The notes: generated from the sequence alone by a model not told the origin. Positions 53,144 through 62,848 are shown, counted from the first letter of the stretch. The stretch is DNA of 64,000 nucleotides from Hartmannibacter diazotrophicus (GCF_900231165.1 NZ_LT960614.1:4217501-4281500), one strand, 5' to 3'. Translations and numbers: made by a program.

Positions 53144-53698
53144 TCATTGCGTTGCGGCGGCGGCCGCGACCTCCTCGGGCGTTTTCGGCCAGGCCAGGAT
53201 GAGGCACCAGTAGACCTTGTACTTGCTGTTCGGATTGTAGGCGACGCCGATCCCCATCACGGTCTTGTCAGCGCTCTTCATGCCTGCGTCATGGCGCGGT
53301 GACTGGCGCCATTCGGAAAAGACATCGGCCAGGGTGTACTGACCCGCCGCGATGTTTTCGCCGGCGATCTTGTAGGCATAGCCGGCATCGCGCAGGCGCT
53401 TCAGCAGCGAGCCGTAGGGCTGAAGCACATGGGTCATGTCGCCGGACTTGGCCATCGCCTCCGCATAGTCCTGCGCGATCTTGACCAGCTTCGGGTCGGT
53501 CTTCAAAGGGCCGGCGCCGTTGGCGATGCGGTACTGGCTGATCATCTCGACCGCCTTGGCCTGATCGACCTTGGCGCCGGGCCGGGCCATGCTTTCGTAG
53601 ATGGACGGCTTCTGGCGCGGGGGCTCGGGGGTCGAGCAGGCGGCAAGCGAGGCGGAGAGAGCGAGGAAAAGAGGCAACGACCGGGAAAAGAACGTCAT
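53144..53698 (-). CDS. CAP/SCP-domain lipoprotein
   Basis: A 184-residue lipoprotein. The signal peptide ends in a lipobox (SLAAC, Cys21). The mature part is a CAP domain with HVLQPYG, AGENIAAG, and WRQSPRHDAGMKSAD, which contain the His/Glu cavity residues typical of the SCP/PR-1 family. A C-terminal segment has VYWCLILAW. Bacterial members are of mostly unknown function, some linked to envelope or biofilm traits. I start at the ATG at 53698; extension upstream does not look coding. Confidence 0.85.
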   Translation of the reverse strand: MTFFSRSLPLFLALSASLAACSTPEPPRQKPSIYESMARPGAKVDQAKAVEMISQYRIANGAGPLKTDPKLVKIAQDYAEAMAKSGDMTHVLQPYGSLLKRLRDAGYAYKIAGENIAAGQYTLADVFSEWRQSPRHDAGMKSADKTVMGIGVAYNPNSKYKVYWCLILAWPKTPEEVAAAAATQ

Positions 53699-54250
53699 GA
53701 TCAAGTGTCCAGTGCCAAAGAAAGCAGGTCGCCCTGCGTGCGACTCCGCCGAACCGCTGCCGGCACAGTGGACGGCCGCAACACGGCAATGCTCAGCGTG
53801 TCTCGGTCTATTCCATGGCTTTCCTGCGGCAGCGGGGAGGACCGCGTCGAATCGCATTGTCCCGCGACTTCCTTCCCAAGCGATGAACGCCGCGAACAGA
53901 GCCGCAACGACAGGCGGCCACACCCGCCAACGCCTTCGGGCGCTGTGGAAAACCTGTGCATGAATGCCGGCGCGATGGCCTGGCGCTGTGGGATGTTCCA
54001 TTTTCGTTCAAATGGATTGGGGTCAAGGTTCTTCCTTTGTCTGAAAAATCCCTAAGAAGCGCCCGGGGGCGCCTGCGACCGGAACGGGAAGACTTTGGCA
54101 GCAAAGGGAAATCTCGGATGGCAGAAAACAATTGTCGTTTCAGATAATTATCATAAAACCACGCCTTTCGGCCGGCCGAGATCGGCTCGACCGCTGCACG
54201 TGGAGATTTCCGCGAAGGTTGCGAAGATATTTAAAATTGGACCTAAACCG
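53699..54250. other. 552-bp region without a convincing gene
   Basis: Frames open here in several phases but none resembles a known protein or has a good start. A perfect palindrome GCGCCC-GG-GGGCGC (54059-54072) lies in it, with no T tail. The part 54100-54270 is distinctly AT-richer and follows the 3' end of the creatininase-family gene on the minus strand. The upstream promoter of the CAP-domain gene should lie near 53700-53800. Confidence 0.5.
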
Positions 54251-55048
54251 CTAGGAACCCCAAAGACTTGATGGGGAGAAACTGTGAATATCATCGAGGA
54301 GTTCGATAAATCCCCTCGCCGCGTGGTCGAGTGACCGACGGCCCTTCTCGGCCGTTGCAGCTGCGGCATTGCCGGCCGCGCCCTTGGCGTTGAGGTCCTG
54401 CATCGTCCAGCCGAATTGTGCCGGGCCATGGCCGCGAAGGTGCTTCTTCGTTGCGATGAGATCGAGTTGAAGCGTGCAGAAATCCTCCGCCGCGGTCATA
54501 TCGACCAGATCGGGCGCCAGATGCAGCATGATCGAGGTCTCGATGTCGCCGCCGTGGATGCCGTAGGTTCGCTCCGCGTCCGGATAAAGGCCCTCGGGCT
54601 GACCGAAGCGCAGCCAGCTCGTCGCAACGGCCAGCATGCCGTGGCGGATGCGCAGCTCGCGGGCGACGATGTCCATGATCGGCACGTTGCCGCCATGCGA
54701 CGTGACGATCACCAGCTTCTTCACCCCCGCCCTTGCGACGCTGTCGCCGATGTCGAGCCAGACCTTGGTCACCGTCTCCCAGTCGAGCGTCAGGGTGCCG
54801 GGCGAGGCGATATGCTCGTTGGACTTCGCCACCGCCTGCACGGGCAGGAAGGTGGCCGGAAGCCCCTTCGGCATCAGCTCGATCACCCGTTCGACCTGCC
54901 CTTCGGCAATCGTCGTGTCGGTCGAGACCGGCAGATGCGGCCCGTGCTGCTCGATGGCGGCGACGGGCAGCACGGCGACCCAGTCGGACGTATCGCCAAG
55001 AAAATCCGGGGCCCGCATCTCGGCCCAGCGGCGGCGGGGAAGCATCAT
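54251..55048 (-). CDS. Creatininase-family amidohydrolase
   Basis: A 265-residue metal-dependent amidohydrolase. Metal-site segments are visible: AIEQHGPHLPVSTDT (Glu, His, Asp), VTSHGGN, and GIHGGDIETSIML (Glu). The family includes creatinine amidohydrolase, FAPy deformylase (ArfB) and MftE. The ATG at 55048 begins 10 bases after the 8-oxoguanine-deaminase-like gene, so both are in one operon. That pairing suggests a step in breakdown of a purine-derived compound; this is inference. Confidence 0.82.
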   Translation of the reverse strand: MMLPRRRWAEMRAPDFLGDTSDWVAVLPVAAIEQHGPHLPVSTDTTIAEGQVERVIELMPKGLPATFLPVQAVAKSNEHIASPGTLTLDWETVTKVWLDIGDSVARAGVKKLVIVTSHGGNVPIMDIVARELRIRHGMLAVATSWLRFGQPEGLYPDAERTYGIHGGDIETSIMLHLAPDLVDMTAAEDFCTLQLDLIATKKHLRGHGPAQFGWTMQDLNAKGAAGNAAAATAEKGRRSLDHAARGFIELLDDIHSFSPSSLWGS

Positions 55049-55058
55049 CGGATCTGAC

Positions 55059-56405
55059 TCAAAGCGCCTCGAGGAACTTCTTCGCCGCTTCGCCATGCTC
55101 GTAGCGCAGCCGCGCGACATCGACGCCGAGCGGCGCGCCGTCGGTGACGCGCCATTGGCCCGCCACCATCACCCGGTCCGCCGCGTGGGCGCCGCAGAGC
55201 ACGAGGGCCGCCAGCGGATCGCCGGCACCGGAAAAGCGCAATTCGTCCAGCGTGAACATGGCGATGTCGGCCTGCTTGCCGACCGCGATCTTGCCGATAT
55301 CCTCACGCCCGAGACAGCGCGCCGAGCCTTCCGTCGCCCATTTGAAGACGTCGAAATGGGTCACCGAGGCCGCGTCATAGGTGAGGCGCCCGATCATCAG
55401 CGCGTGACGCAACGCTTCCATCAGGTTGGAATTGTCGTTGGAAGCCGACCCGTCAACGCCGAGGCCGACCGGCGAACCGGCCGCGTCCAGTTCCTTGGTC
55501 CGGCACTGGCCGGAGGCGAGCACCATGTTGGACGTCGGGCAATGGCAGACGCCGACGCAGGCATGGCCGAGCCGCTTCACCTCGTCGTCGTTGAAGTGGA
55601 TGCCGTGGGCGAGCCACACCCGATGGTTCATCCAGCCCACGTCCTCCAGATAGTCCACCGGCCGGCACTGGAATTTCTCCATGCAATAGGCCGTCTCGTC
55701 GTTGGTCTCGGCGAGGTGGGTGTGGAGGCGCAGGTCGTATTTCTCGGCCATCCTGGCCGATTCGACCATGACCTCCTTCTTCACGTTGAAGGGCGCGCAA
55801 GGAGCAAGCGCCACCTTGAACATCGCCCCCTCCGAGGCGTCGTGGTACTTCGAGACGACCCGCTCGCAGTCCGCCAGGATGACGTCCGTGTCCTGCACCG
55901 TGCCGGGAATGGCGGTGCCGCCCTCCTCCACCGTCAGGTTCATGGAGCCGCGCGTCAGCGTCATGCGCATGCCGATGGCGCTCGCCTCTTCCGCCTGGAT
56001 GTCCATCGCGTTGTCGAGGCCGGGCGTATAGAGATAGTGATGGTCGGAGGCGGTGGTGCAGCCCGAAAGCAGAAGTTCTGTGAGCGACAGACGCGTGCCG
56101 AGGCGGAAGGCGTCCGGCTTCACGTTCTTCGCCCAGATCGGATAGAGCGCCATCAGCCAGGGAAAGAGTTCCTTGTTGATCGCCGCCGGATGGGCCCGCG
56201 TCAGCGTCTGGAACATGTGGTGGTGGGTGTTGACGAGGCCCGGAATGACCACATGCCGCGAGGCGTCATAGGTCTCGTCGACAGGCGCCGACGGCGTCTT
56301 GCCCGAGGCGACCAGTTCGACGATCTTCCTGCCCTCGACCACGATGCCGCCACCCGCATCTCCATCGGCCAGAATGGCGAGCGGGTTCTTGATCCAGAGC
56401 CTCAT
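55059..56405 (-). CDS. 8-oxoguanine-deaminase-like amidohydrolase
   Basis: A 448-residue metal-dependent deaminase of the TrzN/AtzA/guanine-deaminase group. The metal ligands appear as HxH in VNTHHHMFQT, His in LHTHLAET, His in LAHGIHFNDDE, and Asp in GLGVDGSASND. The long similarity of segments such as GTRLSLTELLLSGCTTASDHHYLY and GVCHCPTSNMVLASG fits 8-oxoguanine deaminases, which convert 8-oxoguanine to urate. Chlorohydrolase-type activity cannot be excluded. It is the first gene of a two-gene minus-strand operon. Confidence 0.85.
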   Translation of the reverse strand: MRLWIKNPLAILADGDAGGGIVVEGRKIVELVASGKTPSAPVDETYDASRHVVIPGLVNTHHHMFQTLTRAHPAAINKELFPWLMALYPIWAKNVKPDAFRLGTRLSLTELLLSGCTTASDHHYLYTPGLDNAMDIQAEEASAIGMRMTLTRGSMNLTVEEGGTAIPGTVQDTDVILADCERVVSKYHDASEGAMFKVALAPCAPFNVKKEVMVESARMAEKYDLRLHTHLAETNDETAYCMEKFQCRPVDYLEDVGWMNHRVWLAHGIHFNDDEVKRLGHACVGVCHCPTSNMVLASGQCRTKELDAAGSPVGLGVDGSASNDNSNLMEALRHALMIGRLTYDAASVTHFDVFKWATEGSARCLGREDIGKIAVGKQADIAMFTLDELRFSGAGDPLAALVLCGAHAADRVMVAGQWRVTDGAPLGVDVARLRYEHGEAAKKFLEAL

Positions 56406-56533
56406 CGGCAGGTGCCTTTCCTGTACTGTTCAAATTTCGGGCTTGCCCTTTGTGTCACCATAGCAACGGGATCGTCCCCAGTGCGAGAGAATTCCGGCCG
56501 CAGAGTGATTGAAACAAGAGGGCTTTGCCGGAC

Positions 56534-56564
56534 TTGACCTTCCCGTCACTGGAAACCTCATATG
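56534..56564 (+). promoter_or_regulatory. CueR-type promoter of the copper ATPase gene
   Basis: TTGACC (56534-56539) and CATATG (56559-56564) stand 19 bases apart, the overlong spacing used by MerR-family activators. Within the spacer TTCC and GGAA flank a 7-base centre (CGTCACT), the same arrangement as the E. coli copA promoter (ACCTTCC on the left, GGAAACC on the right). This predicts copper induction by a CueR encoded elsewhere. Confidence 0.75.
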
Positions 56565-56592
56565 AGCGCCAGAAAGATCGGGAGATCCCGCC

Positions 56593-58830
56593 ATGGATGC
56601 AATGACAGCGCCGCGCCAGCAGGCCGCCGCAACGACCCAGAAGACCTTCGATATTCGCGGCATGACCTGCGCCGCCTGTTCCGCGCGCGTCGAGAAGGTG
56701 CTGTCGCGCATCGACGGCGTGGTCGAGGCGCATGTGAACCTGCCGCTGGAACGCGCCGACGTGACCCTGATGAGCGGCACGCCCGTCGAAGTCCTCGTCG
56801 ATGCGGTGGATCTCGCCGGTTACGAGGCCATTCCGCGCGCCGACGTCCCCGCCGCCCGCCGCAAGGCGCGCGAGGAACGGGAAGCAAGCCAGCGCGCCGA
56901 ATGGCGCCATCTTCTGCTGATCTTTGCCGTCTCCGCGCTGCTGACCCTTCCCTTCCTTGCCCAGATGATCGGCATGGCGTGGGGCGGCGGACACCTGCTC
57001 TCGCCGGTCACCGAACTCGTCCTCGGCACGCTGGTGCAGGTGATCGCAGGCACGCGCTTCTATCGCGGCGCGTGGCATGCGCTACGCGGCGGCAGCGCCA
57101 ACATGGATGTGCTCGTCGCCCTCGGCACGACGACGGCCTGGGCCTTCAGCGTCTATATGCTGGCAACGCGCGGCCATGCTGCCATGGGCCATCTCTATTT
57201 CGAGGGCGCGGCCACCGTCCTGACGCTGATCCTGGCCGGCAAGCTGATGGAAAGCCGCGCCAAGGCCGGCACCACGGCGGCAATCCGCGCCCTGATGGCC
57301 CTGCGCCCCGAAACGGCGACCCGCGTCACGCAAACCGGCGAGGAAACCGTGCCCGTCGAGAACCTCGTGCTCGGCGACAAGATCCGCGTTCGCCCCGGCG
57401 AGCGCGTGCCCGTCGACGGCATGATCGAGGATGGCGCCAGCAGCCTCGACGAAAGCCTCGTCACCGGCGAGAGCCTTCCGGTCGAGAAGGCCGTCGGCGA
57501 CAAGGTCGTTGCCGGCACGCTCAACGGCGAAGGCGTCCTGACGCTTCGGGCCGATGCGCTCGGCGAGGATACGACGCTCGCCCGCATCACCCGCATGGTC
57601 GAGAACGCCCAGACCGGCAAGGCGCCCGTCCAGCGGCTCGTCGACAGGATTTCGGCGGTCTTCGTGCCCACCGTCGTTGCCATCGCCGTCCTCGCCGTCC
57701 TTGGCTGGCTGATCAACGGCGCCGACTTCGAAACCGCACTGATCGCCGGCGTTTCCGTGCTCGTGGTCGCCTGCCCCTGCGCCCTCGGCCTTGCGACCCC
57801 GACAGCGCTCGTCGCCGGAACCGGCGCCGCCGCCAGGGCCGGCATTCTGGTCAAGGACATCGAGACGCTCGAGCGCACCCACCACATCGATACCGTGATC
57901 TTCGACAAGACCGGCACGCTGACGATCGGCAAGCCGGCTGTCACCGATGTGGTGCCTGCACCCGGCGTGAGCGAAGACGAGATCCTGCGCCTTGCCGGCT
58001 CGGTCCAGGCGATGAGCCTCCACCCGCTGGCCGGTGCCGTCGTCGAGGCCGCCAGGGAACGCGGAATCGCACTCCAACCGGCCGAGGCATTTCGCTCGCG
58101 CACCGGCCGCGGCGTGACCGCTCGCGTCGACGGCGTCCGCGTCGCCATCGGCAACGAGGCCCTGATGGCCGAGGAAAAGGCGGCCATTGGTGTTCTTTCG
58201 GCGGACTTCTTGCGCCTGGAGGAGGAAGCCAAGACCGTCACCTTCGTGGCGCGTGACGGGGTGGTCATCGGCCTTATCGCGCTGGCCGATCAGCTTCGCC
58301 CCGAGGCCGTCATGGCGGTCAACGCGTTGAAGGCCAGGGGCGTCGCCTCTCGTATGCTCACCGGCGACAGCACCGCCGTCGCACGATCCGTGGCCGCAAG
58401 GCTCGATCTCGACGGCTGGCAGGGACCGGTGCGTCCGGAGGACAAGGGCGACGAGGTCACCCGGCTTCAGGGCGAGGGCCACAGGGTGGCGATGGTCGGC
58501 GACGGCGTCAACGATGCCCCGGCGCTCAGCCTCGCCGATGTCGGCATCGCCATCGGCACGGGATCGGACGTGGCGCTGGAAAGCGCCGGCATCACCCTGA
58601 TGCGGCCCGACCCGAGACTGGTGGCCGCCGCGCTCGACATCGCCTCCGCGACCTGGTGGAAGATCCGCACCAACCTCTTCTGGGCCTTCATCTTCAACGT
58701 GATCGGCATTCCCGTCGCCGCTTTTGGCCTTCTGACCCCGGCCCTTGCCGGTGCCGCCATGGCGATGAGTTCGGTGACGGTGGTGACGAATGCCGCGCTG
58801 CTGACGCGCTGGAAGGCAAAGCTGGACTGA
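56593..58830 (+). CDS. copA: Copper-translocating P-type ATPase
   Basis: A 745-residue P1B-type ATPase that exports Cu(I). One N-terminal HMA domain has the copper site GMTCAACS (Cys26, Cys29). About eight helices are predicted, with the transmembrane CPC motif at Cys394-Pro-Cys396, the phosphorylation site DKTGTLT at Asp438, the HP pair in SLHPLAGA and the hinge [10 protein letters not shown]. The length with a single HMA domain is usual in Rhizobiales. The promoter has CueR-type geometry. No cueR or copper chaperone gene adjoins. Confidence 0.95.
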   Translation: MDAMTAPRQQAAATTQKTFDIRGMTCAACSARVEKVLSRIDGVVEAHVNLPLERADVTLMSGTPVEVLVDAVDLAGYEAIPRADVPAARRKAREEREASQRAEWRHLLLIFAVSALLTLPFLAQMIGMAWGGGHLLSPVTELVLGTLVQVIAGTRFYRGAWHALRGGSANMDVLVALGTTTAWAFSVYMLATRGHAAMGHLYFEGAATVLTLILAGKLMESRAKAGTTAAIRALMALRPETATRVTQTGEETVPVENLVLGDKIRVRPGERVPVDGMIEDGASSLDESLVTGESLPVEKAVGDKVVAGTLNGEGVLTLRADALGEDTTLARITRMVENAQTGKAPVQRLVDRISAVFVPTVVAIAVLAVLGWLINGADFETALIAGVSVLVVACPCALGLATPTALVAGTGAAARAGILVKDIETLERTHHIDTVIFDKTGTLTIGKPAVTDVVPAPGVSEDEILRLAGSVQAMSLHPLAGAVVEAARERGIALQPAEAFRSRTGRGVTARVDGVRVAIGNEALMAEEKAAIGVLSADFLRLEEEAKTVTFVARDGVVIGLIALADQLRPEAVMAVNALKARGVASRMLTGDSTAVARSVAARLDLDGWQGPVRPEDKGDEVTRLQGEGHRVAMVGDGVNDAPALSLADVGIAIGTGSDVALESAGITLMRPDPRLVAAALDIASATWWKIRTNLFWAFIFNVIGIPVAAFGLLTPALAGAAMAMSSVTVVTNAALLTRWKAKLD

Positions 58831-58839
58831 GACGCAGGG

Positions 58840-59667
58840 TTATCCCACGTCTTCCAGCGTGATCTGGTGGGCGATCAGCCGCGCCACCTCGCGCGGCACC
58901 TCCAGATGCGGCATGTGGCCGACACCGGCAAAGCGGTGCAGCGCCACCATGCCCGGAAGGCCGGCCGACTGGCTGACCGGCAGCACCCGGTCGGCAAAGC
59001 CCCAGATCACCTTCACCGGCACCTTGAGGTCGCCGAGCGCCTCGCGCGGCAGCATCTTCTGCATGTTGCCGTCGAGGATCGATTCGCAGATGTCGACCAG
59101 CGTCTCGACCCGGCCGGGTTCGGCCCGTTCGCGCGCCTCGTTCTCGACCATCCGGCGCGGCAGGCGGAACGCCGGCCCGAAGAACTGCGGCACCAGCGGC
59201 GCCAGCGCCTCCAGGTCCCGTGCCCGGCCATAGGCGCGAAGAAGCACATGATTGATTTCGCGGCCGAAGCCGCCCGGCGAAAGCAGCGTAAGGCTCGCAA
59301 GCCGTTCCGGTGCCTTGAGGGCCAGCAGCGCCGCCACGGCCCCGCCCATGGAATGGCCGACGAGATGCACCCGGTCGAGCCCCAGCGCATCCATGCTGGC
59401 CATCACCGCCAGCATTGAGACATGGGCGTTGCCGATCTTCGCCGCGCCGAGCGCCCGGCCATGGCCCGGCAGGTCGAAGGCGATGGACCGGCGCCGGCGC
59501 TCAAGGGCGATCTGGAGATTGGTCCAGCCGGCCGCACTCCCCCCGAAGCCGTGCAGCAGCACCAGCGGCGGATGCTGGTCCACGACGCCGCGCTTGGCAT
59601 AAGGCAGGATGTCGGTGCTGTCGGTGGGCAAGGCGGAACGTCTTGGCTCGAGAAATCGGCGCCCCAA
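58840..59667 (-). CDS. Alpha/beta hydrolase
   Basis: A protein of up to 275 residues. The oxyanion segment is LLHGFGGSAAGW, the nucleophile Ser is in VGHSMGGAVA, an Asp follows in WGFADRVLP, and the catalytic His is in GVGHMPHLE. This is a typical esterase/acyltransferase-like hydrolase related to the hydrolase domain fused to some acetoin dehydrogenase E2 subunits. The substrate is unknown. The start is uncertain: TTG at 59667 or TTG at 59631. It converges with copA with 9 bases between stop codons. Confidence 0.82.
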   Translation of the reverse strand: MGRRFLEPRRSALPTDSTDILPYAKRGVVDQHPPLVLLHGFGGSAAGWTNLQIALERRRRSIAFDLPGHGRALGAAKIGNAHVSMLAVMASMDALGLDRVHLVGHSMGGAVAALLALKAPERLASLTLLSPGGFGREINHVLLRAYGRARDLEALAPLVPQFFGPAFRLPRRMVENEARERAEPGRVETLVDICESILDGNMQKMLPREALGDLKVPVKVIWGFADRVLPVSQSAGLPGMVALHRFAGVGHMPHLEVPREVARLIAHQITLEDVG

Positions 59668-59881
59668 AGGTCACCGGCCATGGTCTGTGAAAGAATGCCG
59701 CGGCAATCCGGTTCACGCAGAAAAAGGGTGGCGACTGTCGACGATTGTCCACCCCTCTACCGTCAATAGACAATGAAGCGGCGAATGACGAGCGTCGATC
59801 GCGCATTTGCACAGGGCATTTTTCGGCGTATCAGTCGCCGGCGATCGATCTCGTCATCATCGAACACGTCGGATCAGCATC

Positions 59882-60856
59882 TTGGACTTCTGGCTCTTTC
59901 CGTTTCTCGCCCTCGCCGCGATCCTCACCGAAGCACTGACGGGCTATCCGCAAGTCCTCTTTCGGTGGATCGGCCATCCGGTCACCTGGATCGGTGCGCT
60001 GATCGCCGCGCTCGACGATGCATTGAATCGGCCGGAGCATGGCGAGGACATTCGAAGGGCGCTTGGCGTCGTCGCGCTCGCGATCATCATCGGCCTGCCG
60101 ACACTCGCCGCCTTCCTTCTCGACCGGCTGATCGGCTTTCATCCGATCGGCTTCGCGGCGCTTGCCATCCTCGCCTCGACGCTGCTCGCCCAGCGCAGCC
60201 TCTATGTTCATGTCGCGCAGGTTTCGGTGGGGTTGCGCGTGTCGCTTGAGGAAGGCCGCACAGCCGTCGGCCGGATCGTCGGGCGCAACCCGGCCTATCT
60301 CGACGAGGCGGGCGTTTCCCGCGCGGCCATCGAAAGCCTTGCCGAAAACCTGTCCGACGGTATCGTCGCGCCGGTCTTCTACATGACGATCCTCGGGTTC
60401 CCGGGCGGCGTCGCCTACAAGGCCGTCAACACCGCCGACAGCATGATCGGCCACAAGACCGAGCGCCACGGCGCCTTCGGCTGGGCCTCCGCCCGCTTCG
60501 ACGACCTCGTCAACCTGCCGGCCTCAAGGCTCTCGGCGCTGTTCCTGGTGCTGGCCGCCGCCACCATGCGCGGCGCCTCGCCGAGGCAGGCCGTCCAGGC
60601 CGTCTTCCGCGATGCCCAGCATCACCGCTCGCCCAATGCCGGCTGGCCGGAGGCGGCGACCGCAGGGGCCCTCGGCCTCGCCCTCAACGGTCCGAAGGTC
60701 TATGGCAACACCCGCGTCAACGACGCCACCATGGGCAACGGCCGGCGCGACGTTGGCCCGGACGACATCGACCGGGCATTGGCGCTCTACGTTCGGGCGT
60801 TAACGATCCAGGCGATTATTGTATTCATAGCCGCATTGGGACTTGCGTTACTTTAA
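59882..60856 (+). CDS. cobD: Adenosylcobinamide-phosphate synthase (CobD/CbiB)
   Basis: A 324-residue membrane protein of the aerobic cobalamin pathway that attaches aminopropanol phosphate to adenosylcobyric acid. Conserved CobD segments are present: GYPQVLFRWIGHPVTWIGALI, the loop SLAENLSDGIVAPVFYM, KAVNTADSMIGHKTERHGAFGWASARFDDLVN, and the C-terminal GLALNGPKVYGN. I propose the TTG at 59882, which starts right before the first helix; a longer frame from 59807 adds an Arg/His-rich stretch not seen in the family. It works with cobK 0.5 kb downstream. Confidence 0.92.
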   Translation: MDFWLFPFLALAAILTEALTGYPQVLFRWIGHPVTWIGALIAALDDALNRPEHGEDIRRALGVVALAIIIGLPTLAAFLLDRLIGFHPIGFAALAILASTLLAQRSLYVHVAQVSVGLRVSLEEGRTAVGRIVGRNPAYLDEAGVSRAAIESLAENLSDGIVAPVFYMTILGFPGGVAYKAVNTADSMIGHKTERHGAFGWASARFDDLVNLPASRLSALFLVLAAATMRGASPRQAVQAVFRDAQHHRSPNAGWPEAATAGALGLALNGPKVYGNTRVNDATMGNGRRDVGPDDIDRALALYVRALTIQAIIVFIAALGLALL

Positions 60857-60929
60857 TCTAGTCAAGACAATAACTTCCTGTCGACAATTTATTAATCCTT
60901 AATATTTCTTCTTTGACAGATTTGATCAA

Positions 60930-61382
60930 ATGAGTGATTTGCAATGGGTGACGATCAGGAACGGCTCCAGGATTGATATCGGCGCCGTCGGCTTTTCCGG
61001 AAACAAGGCGGTCGCGATCGCCTCGTTTTTCGATCCTCGTGATGGAAATTACGATGGCAAGGTGAACCTTCTTGAGTGCATGGCCGGCCATATCCCGAAC
61101 CTGGCTCTCGAACAGCGCGCGATCATGCAGATCGCCGAATTCGCCTCGATCAACAGCGAAGTGATCTCCCGGGACGCCGACTTCGCAATGAACGCCAATC
61201 ATCTGTTCGTGAAATACGGAATGGAACTGACGGTCAACGCAATCTACAGCTGGTACATAGACCGAAACATCAAAAGTATCGGTGCGACGTTCACCCGAAA
61301 CGGCAAGAAGAGCATGATCAAGTGCATTGCCGTCAGAAAAGGGCTGGAGCACATCGTCAAGAACGGCATCCTTCATCCTTGA
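60930..61382 (+). CDS. Hypothetical protein with an EF-hand-like loop
   Basis: A 150-residue protein of no family I recognise. Residues 38-49 (DGNYDGKVNLLE) match the 12-residue EF-hand calcium loop at positions 1, 3, 5, 6, 8 and 12. No second loop and no leader peptide are seen. The coding sequence and its 70-bp AT-rich leader are lower in GC than the neighbours, so it could be an acquired gene between cobD and cobK. The start codon at 60930 lacks a strong ribosome site. Confidence 0.65.
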   Translation: MSDLQWVTIRNGSRIDIGAVGFSGNKAVAIASFFDPRDGNYDGKVNLLECMAGHIPNLALEQRAIMQIAEFASINSEVISRDADFAMNANHLFVKYGMELTVNAIYSWYIDRNIKSIGATFTRNGKKSMIKCIAVRKGLEHIVKNGILHP

Positions 61383-61397
61383 AGGCTAGGCCGGCGC

Positions 61398-62144
61398 TCA
61401 AGACGCATCGATCCACGCCAGCACGGCCTCCGGATCATGCACCGTCGGCACGTCGGCCCGGGCCGGCGGCGTCACCATGACCACTTCGATGCCCAGCCGG
61501 CGCGCAGCCTCGATCTTGCCGTAGGTCGCCGGGCCGCCGCTGTTCTTGGAAACGACGACGTCGATCCCTTCGTCCCGCATCAGGGCTTCCTCCGCGTCGG
61601 CGGCATAGGGACCGCGATCGAGCACAAGGCGATGCCTAGGGAAGACGGACAGATCGCCTGGGTCGTCGATGCTACGGATCAGGTAGGCGTGCTGCGGGGC
61701 GACAGAAAAATCGGCGATGCCGAGCCGACCGATGGTCAGGAACACCCGCCGGGGTGCAGACCCCAGCGCCGCGACGGCACCGGCATTGTCGGCAACCTCG
61801 GTCCACCGGTCGCCGGGCTCGCGCTGCCACGGCGGGCGGGCAAGGACGAGCAGAGGCACGCCGGCGGCGTGCGCGGCAATCACGGCATTGTCGGAAATCT
61901 GCGCGGCGAAGGGGTGCGTGGCATCGACGAGATGCGTGATCCCCTCATCGCGCAGGTGGGCGGCAAGCCCATCAGCGCCGCCGAATCCGCCGATCCGGGT
62001 CGGCAGCGGCAGCGGCTTCGGTGCCACCGTGCGCCCGGCAAGCGAGACCCTCGCGTCAAGACCCCGACGCTCGGCCAGCAGTCGGCAAAGGCTTGCTGCC
62101 TCCTGCGTCCCTCCAAGCACCAGAATGCGCGGCTTCCCAGTCAA
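61398..62144 (-). CDS. cobK: Precorrin-6A reductase (CobK/CbiJ)
   Basis: A 248-residue NADPH-dependent enzyme of cobalamin synthesis. The nucleotide-binding start ILVLGGTQEA, DATHPFAAQISDNA, VFLTIGR and the C-terminal VVVSKNSGG...YGKIEAARRLGI are conserved. The start is the TTG at 62144, whose last bases overlap the stop of the cupin gene (TTGA), so the two are coupled. With cobD it supports B12 synthesis, which the ethylmalonyl-CoA mutase downstream of ccr in the pathway needs. Confidence 0.92.
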   Translation of the reverse strand: MTGKPRILVLGGTQEAASLCRLLAERRGLDARVSLAGRTVAPKPLPLPTRIGGFGGADGLAAHLRDEGITHLVDATHPFAAQISDNAVIAAHAAGVPLLVLARPPWQREPGDRWTEVADNAGAVAALGSAPRRVFLTIGRLGIADFSVAPQHAYLIRSIDDPGDLSVFPRHRLVLDRGPYAADAEEALMRDEGIDVVVSKNSGGPATYGKIEAARRLGIEVVMVTPPARADVPTVHDPEAVLAWIDAS

Positions 62145-62506
62145 GGCAGGCGGATCACGTAGAGCTTGCGGGTCGTCTCGACCACTTCCCAAAGACCCGA
62201 GAACCCCGGCCGGATAACGAAGCTGTCGCCGGCTTCCAGCCGATGCGGAGCCTCCGCGCCGTCTTCGTGCAGCAACGAGATGCCGGACTGGATGGAGCAG
62301 AATTCCCACTCGTCGTAGGAGACGCGCCAGATCCCGGGCGTTGCCTCCCAGACGCCGGAGAACATCTTGCCGTCCGGGCTCTCCTCCACATTCCAGGTGC
62401 GAAAGCGCGGATCGCCCTTGACGATGCGGTCAGGCTCCGGCGCCCCGTCTTCCGGAACGGTGGCGGAGAGGTCGAAGGGCAGGAACTTGGGCGGGACGTC
62501 GTCCAT
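62141..62506 (-). CDS. Cupin-domain protein (DUF861-like)
   Basis: A 121-residue single-domain beta-barrel. The cupin pattern is seen in SGVWEATPGIWRVSYDEWEFCSI and LEAGDSFVIRPGFSGLWEV, close to the (S)-ureidoglycine aminohydrolase/ethanolamine-type small cupins of COG3450. The substrate is unknown. It is coupled to cobK by a TTGA overlap, but I know of no fixed role for it in cobalamin synthesis. Confidence 0.8.
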   Translation of the reverse strand: MDDVPPKFLPFDLSATVPEDGAPEPDRIVKGDPRFRTWNVEESPDGKMFSGVWEATPGIWRVSYDEWEFCSIQSGISLLHEDGAEAPHRLEAGDSFVIRPGFSGLWEVVETTRKLYVIRLP

Positions 62507-62632
62507 TGGAAAGCCTTGGCTGGTGGTCGTGGAGCCAAGGTAAGGTCACACGGGGAGTTGGTCCAGTCGGGGCCGTTCCCGACGCGAGCTGCCGGACGCA
62601 GGACGCCGGCACGGACACCTGCTCCGCCGCCC

Positions 62633-62848
62633 TCAATAATGCGGCGGCGGCGGCTCCGGCGGCGCGGTGGCCGCAAGGCGGCCCTCGGCATGGTGTAGCC
62701 GGTCGAACAGCGTCGCCATCGCCTTCTTGAGCTGGTCGATCTCCGACCACTGCGCGGTGATGGTCCGGTTGAGGTCCTCGATCACCTCGTCCTGATGGGC
62801 GATCTTCATCTCGAGCGCATCGATGCGCGCGCTGTCACTGTCCGTCAT
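62633..62848 (-). CDS. slyX: SlyX-family coiled-coil protein
   Basis: A 71-residue protein. Most of it is one coiled coil (about 5-58: RIDALEMKIAHQDEVIEDLN and QWSEIDQLKKAM with heptad leucines/isoleucines). The tail PPEPPPPHY is the typical proline-rich SlyX C-terminus. The function of SlyX is not established. The genes around it are not co-transcribed tightly. Confidence 0.88.
   Translation of the reverse strand: MTDSDSARIDALEMKIAHQDEVIEDLNRTITAQWSEIDQLKKAMATLFDRLHHAEGRLAATAPPEPPPPHY

Noticed and set aside
54059-54072. Palindrome GCGCCC-GG-GGGCGC as terminator
   Set aside because: The 2-base centre is too short for a stable loop without opening base pairs, and no T run follows on either strand.
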